A stretch of DNA of 64,000 bases from Rhynchosporium graminicola. Taxonomy: Eukaryota > Ascomycota > Leotiomycetes > Helotiales > Ploettnerulaceae. The translations under genes and the position numbers were made by a program. The notes beneath the pieces are model-generated. The model was not told the DNA's origin and did not search any database. It worked only from the letters and a program-made list of their open reading frames with translations. The DNA lies in assembly GCA_900074885.1 (NCBI GenBank), contig FJUW01000007.1, positions 1,354,704 through 1,418,703 on the forward strand. The letters run 5' to 3'. Positions 34,301 through 45,909 of this stretch are shown piece after piece (the stretch's first letter is position 1; each line of letters opens with the position of its first letter).

Positions 34301-35876
34301 CTCGCTTGGGGTCAAGCCATTGAATGATTGAATGAATGAATGATATGTGTTAATTCTGATCGTGCAGCCCATTCTATTCCCTTCCCCTTTGGCGTACTTG
34401 CAAGTTCGGCCATCTTGCTTGTCCAACGACCAATCCTCTATCCTGCCCGAATTATTATATTACCCGTCTCGAAGGCCGAAGTCTACTCTAGCGGCGAAAG
34501 CGCAAAAACAAAGTGGGATGAGTTGCACGTTTGAAACACGTCTTCCTTATTGCCACACCAGCTTGGAGCCACGGGATGCAGATCTTCAACACGTTTTGCC
34601 AACCGCTTATTATCTGCGGAGAAATGTACTCGAACCCTCGAAACCTGCAGACCGGGTATCTCGTCACAATCCTCATGTGTCTTGCAGCAGGTTAACTTTT
34701 GGTTAAGATTGCCTCTTATCATTTGCCGTCAGGATCGCCCGAATTGGACGCACTACTTAGTATAAATAGACTACGGCATGCTTGTGGGGGGCTCGGAAAC
34801 TACATACAATATTACTCCGTACAGTAGTGTTCTCGATACACTTTGGATCTACCACCGAACGGAATACCTACGCTGGAGGATAGATTGACTTCTGATCCGT
34901 CTATTATCCCCTGCCTAGTTTGTAAACCATCCAAATCAAGGTTCGTTCGAATGGAATTCTTCGTTCGTTCCTGATTACCCCTGACAGAGAACTGCAAGCC
35001 ACGCACAACACTCACCAGAATGGTCCGTTAACTCGGGTGAGATATCCAACATTTCGAAGGGGAGTGAGCGGCAACAGGAACGAGAAGATTGGGAGATGAT
35101 TGATTGTCAAACAATCGTTATGGGACATTTGCTAAAGTCAGGTTTCATAATCACGATACCATGATGGGACATTAGATACTAATACTCACATTTGAAGATC
35201 ACGGAATTCTCAAGGTTTTCCGATCAAATCAGGAATTTGCTTCGCGTCTAGTAGAACAAGGGATGAAAGAGTGACACGCATTGAGATATGTATACAGTAT
35301 ACTGCGTAGACCCATCAGTTAGTTACTGTGAGATTACATAGTTACTTTCCCCTCGTAGTCTCGCAGAAGTGTCTGGCCCTCCCTCCCTTATAAGTATCCT
35401 GGTAGGGCTCGGGAAGACGTGACTTCGTGAAGGACCAACGGAGTTCGCGGAGTAAGGTAGTGAAGCACTATAGAATGCTTTAGCAAATGTAGTATCCTCG
35501 AAGGAGCCTTCAAGTCCTTCTACTCCTGCACATCTACTAGGTCAGATATGCCGGGATATACAATAGGATCGAAGCCTTCCTGCCCCCACGACACCCGACT
35601 CTTCCCAATACGTATGTATACAAAGTAGTAACACACAGTAACTCAAGTCCTGCCTGCGTGCATGGGACGGACGGCGCTCGGATCTACTTCTTGAAGAGCA
35701 AGAAATCGACGGGAACCTGGTCCATGGCTGGCAATTATACTACTGCTGGGGGAGAGGGGGAAGGGTAAGGGGACGAACGCCCAATATCACCAGAGATACT
35801 CCTCCTCTCTTTCCGAATCTTTCTGCAAAGGTATTTACTGTACTGTATTGTATTGTATTTCGAGTTCCACTGCAGC
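31312..35876 (+). other. Gene-free 4.6 kb between two divergently transcribed genes
   Basis: This is the longest stretch without a supported gene. It holds a 13-T run near 33220, a CTCATT repeat near 33885, a GAAT-rich run at 34320-34345, a TATAAATA motif near 34760 and a TGTAT-type repeat near 35835. Open frames are short and overlap on both strands without domain text. It could contain non-coding transcripts, long 5' leaders or decayed DNA. I see no repeat termini. Confidence 0.5.
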
Positions 35877-38724
35877 ATGGACATCCCAACCGATTCTTTA
35901 AGAGACTCCACTGCCTCGCGTTTGCCTTCATACAGAAGAACTGACCTGTTCCTCAAATCAGCATCGGTGCACGGTCAAACCTTGTCTTTTGACATTAAAG
36001 TCAACAACAGTACTGGAACTGGCAGTGACGATGAGAGGCTGTCACCAATACGATTATCTCCACTTCAGCACAATCGACATCAGTCTACGCCTCTACCTCC
36101 TGCGCCTGGAAGTGCGATTGCGAACGCGACCGCAAATCCTGATTCGAGTTCAGCTGCGGCGCAATGTCCTCAGAAACCCCGCGACAATGAGAACGGCCCT
36201 CGAGTGAGCCGTCAATTCACCTTTCCCGCTACGAGCCCGCGGTCAGAACCCCCTAGGCTATCCCCACTGCCACCAGCGAGCGAGCCTTCGAAGCGGACGA
36301 AGAAAATCGGCGGCAAAAGCAATCCATACCCTCCTCTTTCTATGAATAACCGAGGGCAAGCACATTTGTTCGAGCCGGTGGACGTGGATCTGGCCAGCTC
36401 AACTACCAACTGGGTCAAACAGCAGATGACGGCACTACAAGACAAGTCCAACTCGGCGGCTGAACAGGGTCTTGCTGGCCACCACGAACAACACCACATG
36501 CAGGTACAGCAGACTCCGCCAAAACAACCAGAACGACGACTCTCTCTCGCGCGTTCTCAGACAGAACCAGCGTCAAGGCCAAAAATTCTACCCATTCGCG
36601 GCTTCAAAGGTTCCTCTCAACGCAGCACAGATATGGCGTCGCGGCGATCCTCCTCCTATTATGGGGATGATGCTACCCTGCGGGCGCTGGAAGGGTTTGA
36701 CAATGCGCCAGCACAATCCGAGCAACAATCCGAGAACAACAGTGATGAGAGCGACCTCTTTCTACAAGCAGCGCGCGAGGAGGAACTACAGGCCAAGAGC
36801 AATGCACACAATGGTAACGATCTCACAAAGTCGAATAGTATCAGGGCGAGAGCCCCCTCTTCACCGGCTTATCAAAAATATCCCGAGGTTCGTATTCCCT
36901 AGTCCCTAGGTTATACATCCATCGCTTCATCTCAAAAGTCTCACATCGGCGCTGTCAAATTTCGAAGCCATGTGTGGCTTGTGCTGATCTTAATTAATTC
37001 ACGATTTACTGACACTTAATCTCTAGTCTCGATTTGGCCAGCGCGCATCACTACCACCGTCTAGTACCCCGACATCCTATCAACCACCACAACCTCGCCG
37101 TCGCGGTTCTGATCACGACAATTCTGTCAAGGGCATGCGTACCATGAACGAACAAGAGGGGATTGCACAGGCACTGACCTACAGACCAGAGGGCAGGGAT
37201 CGCCCCGCGGCCCTGGAGGATCCGAATAGGAGTATATACGACGCGGTCAACTCTCGCTCGAATCCTACAACACCTAAGGACTCCGGAGGCAGAGAAATTT
37301 CTCCCGAACAACCATCCTTTAATGGTCGTCGACCATCGGTACCAGAAGCCAATCTGCCGCAACGTTCTTATCGCCAATCGAATCTATCATATACGACACC
37401 TCGAACTTACAACTCATCTCCGCTGATCTCCCGCACATCGGACATTCATGAGATGCCTGAGACACCTCGTGCAGCAGAAGGTACAGCGTCCACGGTTTCT
37501 ACCACGGCACCATCAACAGTGTGGGACGAACTGGAGGATCTAAAATCTCGAATTCATCGATTGGAATTGACCGGAAAGCTACCTCCAACTTCTGGTGCCG
37601 CTATGTCCAGAGCCTCTCATGATCGACCGCCAACGGCTACCACCACTGTAACAACAATTTCATCTTCCCCGAAGCAACGTGGTCGTGGTAATAGCATCTC
37701 ACCCGTCGAAACCTCTGCTGAGCCTACCCCTCCCGAAACGCACCCTCTGCTGCACTCTGCTCTGGCGAAGTCTAAGTCGCTTCTCAACCCAGAAATATAT
37801 CGAACTTTGGAGGCTACGGCGGCGGATGCTCTCGCAATTTCTTCGATGATGGGAACCTCTGGGCAACCGGGCCCAATATCCAGCTCACAATCCACAGTTG
37901 GCGGGAATTCGGCCGTTTCGGATCGTCAGGTTCGGCGAAAGGCTGATAGTATGTGTCGAAGCTTGACAGAGCTATGCTTAGCACTTTCCGAAGGCAAGAA
38001 TGAGGCTGCGCCTCCTGTAATTGCTCAGTCTACTTCACGACCTAGCAGCCGCGATACCGAATTATACCCCAGTATCGAAACGAACAACACACGTCAGCTT
38101 GTACCTACGGATCTTTCGCGAATGAAGTCCAGCCCAAGAGCATTGAGTCGTTTAGAGGCCCGTCGCAGTAGCCTGTTGTCTACAAGTGCACTACCAAGCC
38201 CTCGATACACACCATCAGAGGCCGGCACTCCCACACAGTCTTCAATGGCAGGACGACGTACTTCTTTGCTACTTAGGAGTCGCCGTGGTGGCACTGAGGA
38301 ACTTGAAGAGGATGAAGATAGATTCCGTGCTCCGTCGAGGGCTACAACCGAAGTTGGTCGATTTAGGAGCTCTCCACGAGAATACGCGTCGCAGCAAGCA
38401 CCACCGGAGAGGAACTCCATCGTACAGCCTGTTGTATCTTCACTTCCTGTACGAAGGCACTACCAGTCCACAAGTTTAACCAACACAGTACCCGCTCCTA
38501 CACCCCCTGTGTCTAGTCTTGGTGGCAGAAGATTCTTAGACCGAGCTACCCCGGAGCGGGATACAAACAGCTTGGTAGGGCGACTGGCTGAGGATCGTGG
38601 ACAGCGAAAGTCCTCCATCGGTCTAAGCAATTATCAGGTCGGACGGGCCGGCAGCGTGAATAGAAGGAGTCACCAAACCCATCCTAACGACCGGGACGCT
38701 GGGCAACAAAGACAGTACCAATAA
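35877..38724 (+). CDS. Large intrinsically disordered fungal protein
   Basis: Exons 35877-36887 and 37027-38724 with a 139-nt intron (GTTCGT donor, TCTCTAG acceptor; phase 0) give 902 aa. The product is dominated by Ser, Pro, Thr, Arg and Gln with many S-P sites. The only structured-looking piece is TVWDELEDLKSRIHRLELTG (about 460-480), a short amphipathic or coiled-coil helix, followed by a helical stretch HPLLHSALAKSKSLLNPEIY and DRQVRRKADSMCRSLTELCL. This pattern of one conserved WDEL..LK.RI..LE helix in a disordered chain is seen in filamentous-fungal proteins of unknown or septum/microtubule-organising roles. I do not assign a function. The start is the first ATG. Confidence 0.72.
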
Positions 38725-40102
38725 CTCTGAAAATGATGTCTTATTGTACTAATATATTGTTTGGAAGTAAGCAAATGTATGAGGAACAGGATGTTCACGA
38801 GATGCTTATGGTTGTTCTTTTTCTTTTTCTTTCTCCTTTTGTCTTTTCACCACGAAGCATGTTCTACCCGCATAAGAGGGTACAAAACGGGATAGATGGC
38901 ATAGGGAATTCTTGAGATACCTAAGGCAGAGCTACTGGAAGCAAGGATTGATATGGAGAGAGAGACGGCCTGGGAACGATATAAGCTATCGACGACAGTA
39001 CGAGACATTCCAACGATATAATGGATGAGCTCCTTCATAGACGCTCCGGCAAAAACGAACGACATGACTATGATGTACATACTCTCTCATGTACGTGTGC
39101 TAAGGGAAAGATGATACCCATACGAAATTACCATTCCGAATCCGAAATTGTACATCACAACAAAATTGGAATGGAAAGTATTGTGCTTGTTTGATGATGA
39201 CGAGGACGATTGCGATGGAGCGATGCGATCCGAATCGATTGACGCTTTTCCTTCTTTCATTTGCTACATCATCTTGCTGCATAGATAGGGCTGGCTATAT
39301 AATTCATGTTAGGTCTGGGTTTGGGCGCTTTTATGGTGCTGGGGCGTGATACGGTAGGGAATGGGATGGTCAACTTGCTCGCTGTTAGATACAACCAGAC
39401 AGACTGGATGGAGGAGATGAGCCGCTTCGCGACGTGACGCGATCCAAATAAATATAAAATATTTTTTCTGGTCAACAGCTTTGGCTCTCCATTTGATGCG
39501 ATGTGTCCTGTATGACCGCATTGACAACTCCAGAAGCAACTCACGATCCTCCTCCACGTCGACAATTTTTGAAACTGGAAAGGAGAAAGTCGTATGAGCG
39601 TATGTTTCCGGTCCGACAACCGATGATAAATGCCCTTCCTCTATGTTGCAAGTGCGATGAAGGGAACTGAGTAGAGTGGCCGAAGGCCCGAAGAAGGACA
39701 TAACTGTACGGTCAGATGATAAGTAGCAAACAAATAACTCGACATAGGCACGATCAAGGATGGAAGCAAATCAGACGAAGAGGTCGCAGATACCCCTCCG
39801 GTCTCATCTTTGAATTTGAATTTTTTCTGACTTGGTGCTACTCTGAAGAGCTTTATAGTGGGTGTGGTATGTATGTCGCGAAGAACTTCCCTGTCAGATG
39901 ATTTCCAATGAATGCTTACCTACACCACTTCCTACCGATTGGGAGGGAGAGTGAATCATAACTCCTTGAACGCCGGAATAATTGCCCATGCAGCCCTATT
40001 CTACTCGGCCTCGAAACACCTCCTGCGTATGTACAAGTCCCCCATCCCTCCACTACATCTTGAGGCGAGCCGGCTAAGCGAAGGCTTGTAAACAAGTCAA
40101 GT
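38725..40102 (+). other. Convergent intergenic region
   Basis: The region lies between the 3' ends of the disordered-protein gene (+) and HUT1 (-). A 130-codon frame on the minus strand (39309-39701) starts with ATG but has no recognisable domain, and I do not annotate it as a gene. Otherwise I see nothing. Confidence 0.5.
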
Positions 40103-41495
40103 CTACAACTCCTTCTTCTCTGCAACCTTCTTCGCCTTATCCTTCGCGGCCTTCTCCCTTCTCGTAATGATGCCCTCGGCTCCAATACCGCCAAACACAA
40201 GACCGACGCCCATCCATTGCTTGCCGCCGAGTGTGTGGCCGAACCAGACAACGGATAGGATCATAGTGAGCATTTTGCGGGTGACGGTAATGGTTACTAG
40301 GAGGAGGGAGGAGAAGGTCGACAGTGTGTAGACTGCAGGTTGTTAGTGTTGGTGCATGAGGAGCTGCAAAAGAGGGTGCTTACAGATAAAGACTTGTCCA
40401 ACAGCACCGCATATCGCGAAGCCGAGGACATCGTACCATACACTAGGATGTCTAGCCATGAATCCCAACGCAGCAGAGAACTCTCCCCCACCACCTGATG
40501 TGATGTCCATGCCTAGATACTCTCCAATACTGGTGTGTACCAAATAGGGCGAAAGCGCGAGGTAAGAAAGAGTAAGAAGGGTGCTCATAATGTTGTTCGC
40601 GCACATCATCTGCGGGCCCTTGTATGGCTGGAAAGATTGGAAGATGTAATCCTGCGTGGTATTCGTCAGACCATCAAATAGTAAGTTGATTCCTAGAAGC
40701 AAGAGTCCCCAGGTACTATTTCTATCCGGGTTGATGGCAGCTTTTGAAGGTTTCGACTTTCCTGAACCTGCATGTAGAGTAAAGACAGCTACACCGGAAG
40801 TAACAGCTAGAACGACCAGGTACTTGTACAGCGGATAACGGCGCTGGAAGAGCGTAATGTGCAAGAACATAACGGGGAGAAGCTTGCATGATTTCGCGAG
40901 GATGAAGGTAATGTAGTCGATATGAGCGAGCGAGGCATAGCCGAATGGAGAAGCAAGAGAAGACGTGACGGCTACGAGGAAGAGCGGGACGATGATGCGG
41001 CGGTTAGGGAATATGGGCGCGGTTGCTGAGCCTTTGGTGTCGTATTGCAAGTAGACGTAGCCGACGAGAGCGGCGAAGAGGGATTGTACTGTGTTGAGGA
41101 AAACGGGGAATTTGAATATCTCTTTTTCGGATCCATATGGTGTGGTGGTAAGTCGTTCTTGCAGAAGAGCCCAGGTCAGACTGGGCTGAATATTAGTACT
41201 GGTTTACTTCTTGATTTTACATTTGGGAAATTATTACACGACTAAGTACTTACAATGACCCGTAAATACCACCAACAGCGATTAGAAACTGCAATGCGCC
41301 GGCCTCTTTCACGCCCGGCACATTATCTTCCAGCATCTTCTCAGCAGTGCTCCCATGTAGTAAAGTCTCATTCTCATTCCCGTTCATCCGTTTTTCTGAG
41401 TTTCTGGCACTGCGACTCGGTGTCCCATCTACTTTGCTGGTATAATCGGAAGATGGCTCCCTCCTCAGAGGTGTAGCTTGTTTCGATCTCGCCAT
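40103..41495 (-). CDS. HUT1: UDP-galactose transporter homologue (ER nucleotide-sugar transporter HUT1)
   Basis: Exons 41495-41254, 41180-40384 and 40332-40103 (introns of 73 and 51 nt) give 422 aa. HUT1/SLC35B1 transporters move nucleotide sugars or adenine nucleotides across the ER membrane. The protein has a polar N-terminal tail of about 65 residues, then about ten hydrophobic segments. Family text includes FPVFLNTVQSLFAALVGYVY, PFGYASLAHIDYITFILAKS, SCKLLPVMFLHITLFQRRYP, FDGLTNTTQDYIF and TVTRKMLTMILSVVWFGH. The C-terminus reads KKVAEKKEL, ending in a KKxx di-lysine ER-retrieval signal. The last exon is needed to obtain both the VTRKM motif and this tail. The gene is divergent from coactosin. 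Confidence 0.92.
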
Positions 41496-42048
41496 TGCGC
41501 ACTCTTTACTTTACTGCGTTACAAAGTTTGAAATGAACGACTGGGAAGTGTCAAAGTAAATAAACAAAGAAATTGGAAATGTGAACGGCTGAGTGAATAT
41601 AAAGTAAAGCAATGGTCTAAAGTGAGGGATGAGCTTGAGAAGGCTGAGGGACAAGCTGGCCACAATTATTTGGTCTGGGGTTCAGCTGTACCTGCCGCTT
41701 TTCCTTTTCGAGCGACTAGATAGCGGCGCGAACTGGCATTAATGGTCGAGGAAAGATCCTGGTTTAGAGGTCTAGATCTGACACATGGTTGTTACTTGAC
41801 TTCCTCTTCCTCATGCTTATTGACCTAACTCGCTTTTAACTTCGTAACATTACTTGAAACTGTCCTTGACTTAGTCCGCAATCCTCATCATTTCAATTAC
41901 ATAATTACCAAACAGTTACCGATTGCGGGCTGGAATTCAACACATCCACACTCCATATTCACCCCACTTCACCCCTCGATTTCCTTCGCAGCCAATTCAA
42001 TTCGGACCCGAACAGAATTAAGAGTAATTAACCTACTACAAACTCATC
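41496..42048 (+). promoter_or_regulatory. Divergent promoter region, HUT1 / coactosin
   Basis: These 553 bp lie between two start codons. I recognise no specific site; the coactosin side is C/A-rich, as in fungal leaders. Confidence 0.5.
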
Positions 42049-42489
42049 ATGTCCGGCGTCGACTCCCCCGAAATTCTCGCCGCCTACGAAGCCGTCCGCT
42101 CTGACAAAGACCCAATAAATTACCTGATAATCAGCTACGCATCTGCTATCGGCGACAAACTCACCCTCTCATCCACCGGGACGGGTGGCGTCTTGGAACT
42201 AGCACAGAAACTCGACCCCTCACAGGCGCAATATGCCTACGTGCGCGTGGAATATGCGAACGACACCGAGAGCAAGAGAGTGAAATTCGTGCTGGTGATT
42301 TGGATTGGGGAGGGCACGAAGGTAATGCGCAAGGCGAGAGTGAGTATTGAAAGTGGTGCTGTGAAGAAGGTTTTGGGACATCATAGTATTCAAGTTGATG
42401 CGAGGGATAAGGGGGATTTAGTGGAGAAGGATATTGTGGTTAGTTTGAGGAAAGCTGGAGGTGCGGACTACAATGGTGGGAGGGGATAG
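42049..42489 (+). CDS. Coactosin-like actin-binding protein (ADF/cofilin fold)
   Basis: This is a single-exon gene of 146 aa, the normal coactosin length. Coactosin binds F-actin and counteracts capping or cofilin. Family text: ILAAYEAVRSDKDPINYLII, AQKLDPSQAQYAYVRVEY, ESKRVKFVLVIWIGEGTKVM, KARVSIESGAVKKVLGHHSI, then VDARDKGDLVEKDIVVSLRK. The KFVLV-W-G strand and the KVLG-H-I/V segment are the ADF-H core. The ATG context (CATCATGTCC) is acceptable and there is no upstream in-frame ATG close by. No anomaly seen. Confidence 0.93.
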   Translation: MSGVDSPEILAAYEAVRSDKDPINYLIISYASAIGDKLTLSSTGTGGVLELAQKLDPSQAQYAYVRVEYANDTESKRVKFVLVIWIGEGTKVMRKARVSIESGAVKKVLGHHSIQVDARDKGDLVEKDIVVSLRKAGGADYNGGRG

Positions 42490-43381
42490 AGTGTGATGAT
42501 ATGGGAAGCATGTGTGAAGCGATGGGCGTTATTGAGGTGGAACTAAAGCATTTGCCGGACACAGGTCGGATGTACAGAACAGGTAGCGGAACAACAGCTT
42601 GAAGCTCACTGCCACGATCTTGGCTTACGTGGTACTGATTAGGGATATTGCGGAAATAGCACATGCTCCTGGATACCTTCTTGATTAGTAGCTTCAAATG
42701 TAGTGAAATCTATATTCAGCAGCAGATCAAAATCACGCTTGAGATTTGACGTGTTTGGACTTCTTCAATGCTCGAATTGCCTAGTCTAAGAACCTGTTTG
42801 CGGACACCATTTCTCTCCTATAGAGACCATGATATCGAAATGATCGTAAGAAGACCAGGAAGAGGAGTGCCGAATAGGACCATGCTGGAGAGGAAGGGAG
42901 CGAGCTCGAGAGTCGAAAATCCAGATGTACTGGTGTGGAGTAGGGGCAATGTATTTCGTGACTTGGAGAAGAAGTAGGATCATAGCCGTATGAATGACGA
43001 GATTAGGGCGATTCTCGTGCGTTCTGGTAAGGACTTCGGTTTAACAGAGAGGCCGGGACAGAGTGGCGGTGTCTCGAGTCGTTGAATGTCAAGGCGAATC
43101 GTCTGAATCGAGTATCGAGGGGAGTGACAGTTGAAAAAGGCGCTACCTGAAGTGCACACTATCAAGCGCTGATGACCGTAAATTCGTAAAGTCCATGTCG
43201 TAAAAGAAAAGAAAACATCGAGAAAGTAACACAAGTGCTTTTGTAGGAGGGAAAACAATTCATTAAAGAGTCGCTGCAATCGTCCAAAGATCCATCGTAA
43301 TAACAGCCTCGCGGCAAGTCAGATCTGGAAGAATCGAGAGTGCTAGTCGGCTTAGAAAGAAAGGAGATGAGGAATCAGAAC
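42490..43381 (+). other. Convergent intergenic region
   Basis: The region lies between the 3' ends of coactosin (+) and the KH-domain gene (-). No supported gene; presumably two 3' UTRs and a spacer. Confidence 0.55.
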
Positions 43382-44545
43382 CTAGTCCTGGGCATTACCC
43401 TGGCTACGGCGCATCTTCTCAGCTTCAAGGTTCTCGTACAACAAGTAGAGAGCAGTCTCATTGGCCTTAGCGCTGCCCATGATGGTGAACATGCGCTCCC
43501 CAGTATCATCATGTGGTGCCTTGGCAATGCTGATGCGAGCTCCGGAAGTTTTACGGATCTCACTGATCTTGCTTCCAGCTCGGCCAATGATACATCCAAC
43601 CATGTCAGATGGAATGCTGATGTTCTGAGTCTGAAGCTCCTCTCCATTCTCATCATGGGTAGGAGGTCCTCGTTGCGCAGCGTCAGAATCAGACCGACGA
43701 TTGTTGTAGGATCGGGGAGCAGTCTCGCTGAAGTCGTTGCCATTGCCAGTGCGCATGACACGATTGTTGTTGTAGCTGTCACGGCCATTGCCAGCGCCTT
43801 GTCCAATACTTGGTCCTCCTCCTGGCTGAGTACGGACAACTGGGTTGTACAATACAGTGCCGGTCCCTCGTTGCCAATCATCAACCAAGCACTTGCAAAT
43901 TTCCCAAATAGCCTTTTGAATGCCCTCAGGGTTACCCTGAACCTCAACAATGCGCTCGGTTGACTGAGGGAGCATCTCCTTTTGGGCGACCATGCGAACA
44001 CCAGAGACATCCTGGATGTGCTTGATCTTGAGACCTTGTCGACCAATGATCGTACCCATCTGGTTGTGTGAAATCAATAACTTGATTGCTAGAGCTGTAT
44101 TAGTGTGATGCTTCACAAAAAAAATAGACACTGACTTACGGTGAGTGCCAGTAGTAGAAACTACACCTCCCATACCCATCTGTGGTGCACCCTCTAACAA
44201 AGCCTTTGCGACAATGGAATATGCCTTCGAGATAGCATCACATCCTCCAGCGATTGTCAAGACACGGTCATGGACACCTTGAACGACCTTGCTAACACCA
44301 GCCTTGACACCAGTCTCGTCACGAAGATCCGCAACATTCTTGCCGGCCTTGCCGATAATAACACCAGCTTCCTTGGAAGACACAATAGCACGGAGCGTAA
44401 GTTGCGCCTCAGCATACTCTTCTTCGGTCTTGGGAAGGGGTTCGCCATCAGGTCCCAGTCGACCCTCGTCATTGTTGACGTTCAGGTTATTCATGGTATC
44501 AGCGAGATCATCGCCGTTGGGGGCATTATCTTGAGGGGAAGACAT
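43382..44545 (-). CDS. Three-KH-domain RNA-binding protein (PCBP/HEK2/Rnc1 type)
   Basis: Exons 44545-44140 and 44094-43382 with a 45-nt intron (GTAAGT donor, CACTAATACAG branch and acceptor) give 372 aa. The three KH domains each have an intact GxxG loop: GVIIGKAGKN (KH1, about 47-115), GTIIGRQGLK (KH2, about 136-205) and GCIIGRAGSK (KH3, about 290-358). A polar linker with NNNR and RRSDSD separates KH2 from KH3. This is the poly(C)-binding/hnRNP K layout, involved in mRNA stability and localisation; fission yeast Rnc1 stabilises the Pmp1 MAPK-phosphatase mRNA. The intron falls between KH1 and KH2. Its length is a multiple of three with no stop, so both spliced and unspliced forms are translatable. 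Confidence 0.9.
   Translation of the reverse strand: MSSPQDNAPNGDDLADTMNNLNVNNDEGRLGPDGEPLPKTEEEYAEAQLTLRAIVSSKEAGVIIGKAGKNVADLRDETGVKAGVSKVVQGVHDRVLTIAGGCDAISKAYSIVAKALLEGAPQMGMGGVVSTTGTHRKSVSIFFVKHHTNTALAIKLLISHNQMGTIIGRQGLKIKHIQDVSGVRMVAQKEMLPQSTERIVEVQGNPEGIQKAIWEICKCLVDDWQRGTGTVLYNPVVRTQPGGGPSIGQGAGNGRDSYNNNRVMRTGNGNDFSETAPRSYNNRRSDSDAAQRGPPTHDENGEELQTQNISIPSDMVGCIIGRAGSKISEIRKTSGARISIAKAPHDDTGERMFTIMGSAKANETALYLLYENLEAEKMRRSQGNAQD
44095..44139 (-). other. In-frame 45-nt intron in the KH-domain gene
   Basis: GTAAGT donor and CACTAATACAG at the 3' end are textbook fungal signals. Without splicing, 15 extra residues (with a poly-T-encoded Phe pair) would precede KH2. Splicing gives TGTHPLAIKLLISHNQMG, a compact KH1-KH2 linker. 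Confidence 0.85.
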
Positions 44546-45909
44546 GTTGGATTGGGTGAGTAGGTAGAGTGGTAAGCAATAGTCGTTATTCTTGAGGGAC
44601 GTCGGCTTGAGACAATCAGCTAAGAACTCTCGAAAGTAAGCAAGTCACTCCAGAAATAGTAATGAAAAGTGAATTCGAAAGTGAACAGGCAACAATAGTA
44701 ACGCAATCAATCCACATATTCTTCAATGGAGCGAGAAATAGACGTACCTGACTGAATATCTCGAAGAATGCGCGGATTGTTTGAGAGAGGTTTGGTATTT
44801 GAGGAAGTGGGGTGGAATGTGAGAGTTGGAGGAGGAAGGTACTTCGAAGAAGTCGCGATGTGATTGTCGCGAAGTAAGGTGGAAGAGGAGGAGGTAGAGG
44901 TAGAGGTAGAGGTAGAGGTCGAGTCGGATCGGATCGGATATGGAAGAGAGAAGAGGTGGAGGGGGGTGAGGTGACGAGACGTGCAGGTACGACGGTGATG
45001 TTGGAAGAGAGGGAGGAGGGGAAAGGCAGAGCAGAGCGAAAAGTCGTCGCGGTGGTAGAACAAAGGTTTGATACTGTTTTGCCCCGCCCCTGCTAGGCTA
45101 GTGGCAGTTATTAGAGCTAGTCCTACTTCGTTTAGCTCGACTATATATTACGGGGCTCATATCAAAAGAAAACATCAGCGAAGCCTACCTATTTCTATTG
45201 CAAGGGTGGGTGTGTTTCTTCTACAGTGATCTGCTACGACAATACTACTGTACTGATCTCTGCTAGGTACTGTTGTCGTATATACTGCCTGCTAGTAACT
45301 TACTTGGAAGTAGAGTTACAGTGGGCCCGCACTCAGGCAGCCAACAGCCACCAAATAGCGTACCAATGTTGCAATACCTCGTGGAACCTTGAGGACAGCT
45401 GGCTCACTGCAAATCCTAGTCGAAGCTTCTCATTGGCCCCAATGCCATCTTTTCTCGACCAATTGACTCGACAATCGCTGCTCTACATAGCTAGAGAGAC
45501 ATCCGGAGACGAGTAGTTGACAAACTGATTCCCACAAAAGACATGTCACTATATAGCTGTCAATCCAATTGAAATCTTACCTGTATCTGCAGTATGTTAT
45601 CGGGTATATGATAGAGGATAATTGCCTAACGATGAGTTTGGATTGAGATGTGACATATGAAGTTGTCTTTGCACAACCTCGATAGCATGGGTGGGCGCAC
45701 GGCATGAGAGGACTGCAGCCAGATCCCCTCTTTCCACACCATCTGTTTGCCTCGTTTGCCTCGATTGCGTGCCGCTAGTGAGTAGTCGGGCTGTCTAGAT
45801 AGTAGACATATGACCAACAAATTGATGCACAGCATCCTCTTATCTTCCGTGGGGCATTTGGGCACAGTCGGCTTGTATTTTCCACGAGCAATCATGTCTG
45901 AGGCTCCGT
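44546..45909 (-). other. Upstream region of the KH-domain gene and spacer
   Basis: The part from 44700 to 45060 is strongly C/T-rich on the minus strand and should be leader or promoter. From 45060 to 45909 I see no supported gene. Confidence 0.5.
44891..44920 (+). repeat. Hexanucleotide microsatellite (GAGGTA), about 5 copies
   Basis: Four perfect GAGGTA units and a fifth ending in C, 350 bp upstream of the KH-domain start codon. Confidence 0.9.

Noticed and set aside
39309..39701. 130-codon minus-strand frame starting with ATG
   Set aside because: No domain, unusual composition, and it lies between two convergent 3' ends. No splice or conservation evidence.
43375..44046. 223-codon second minus-strand frame and long plus-strand frames over the KH gene
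   Set aside because: They overlap the three KH domains in other frames; the KH frame has intact GxxG loops and consensus splice sites.
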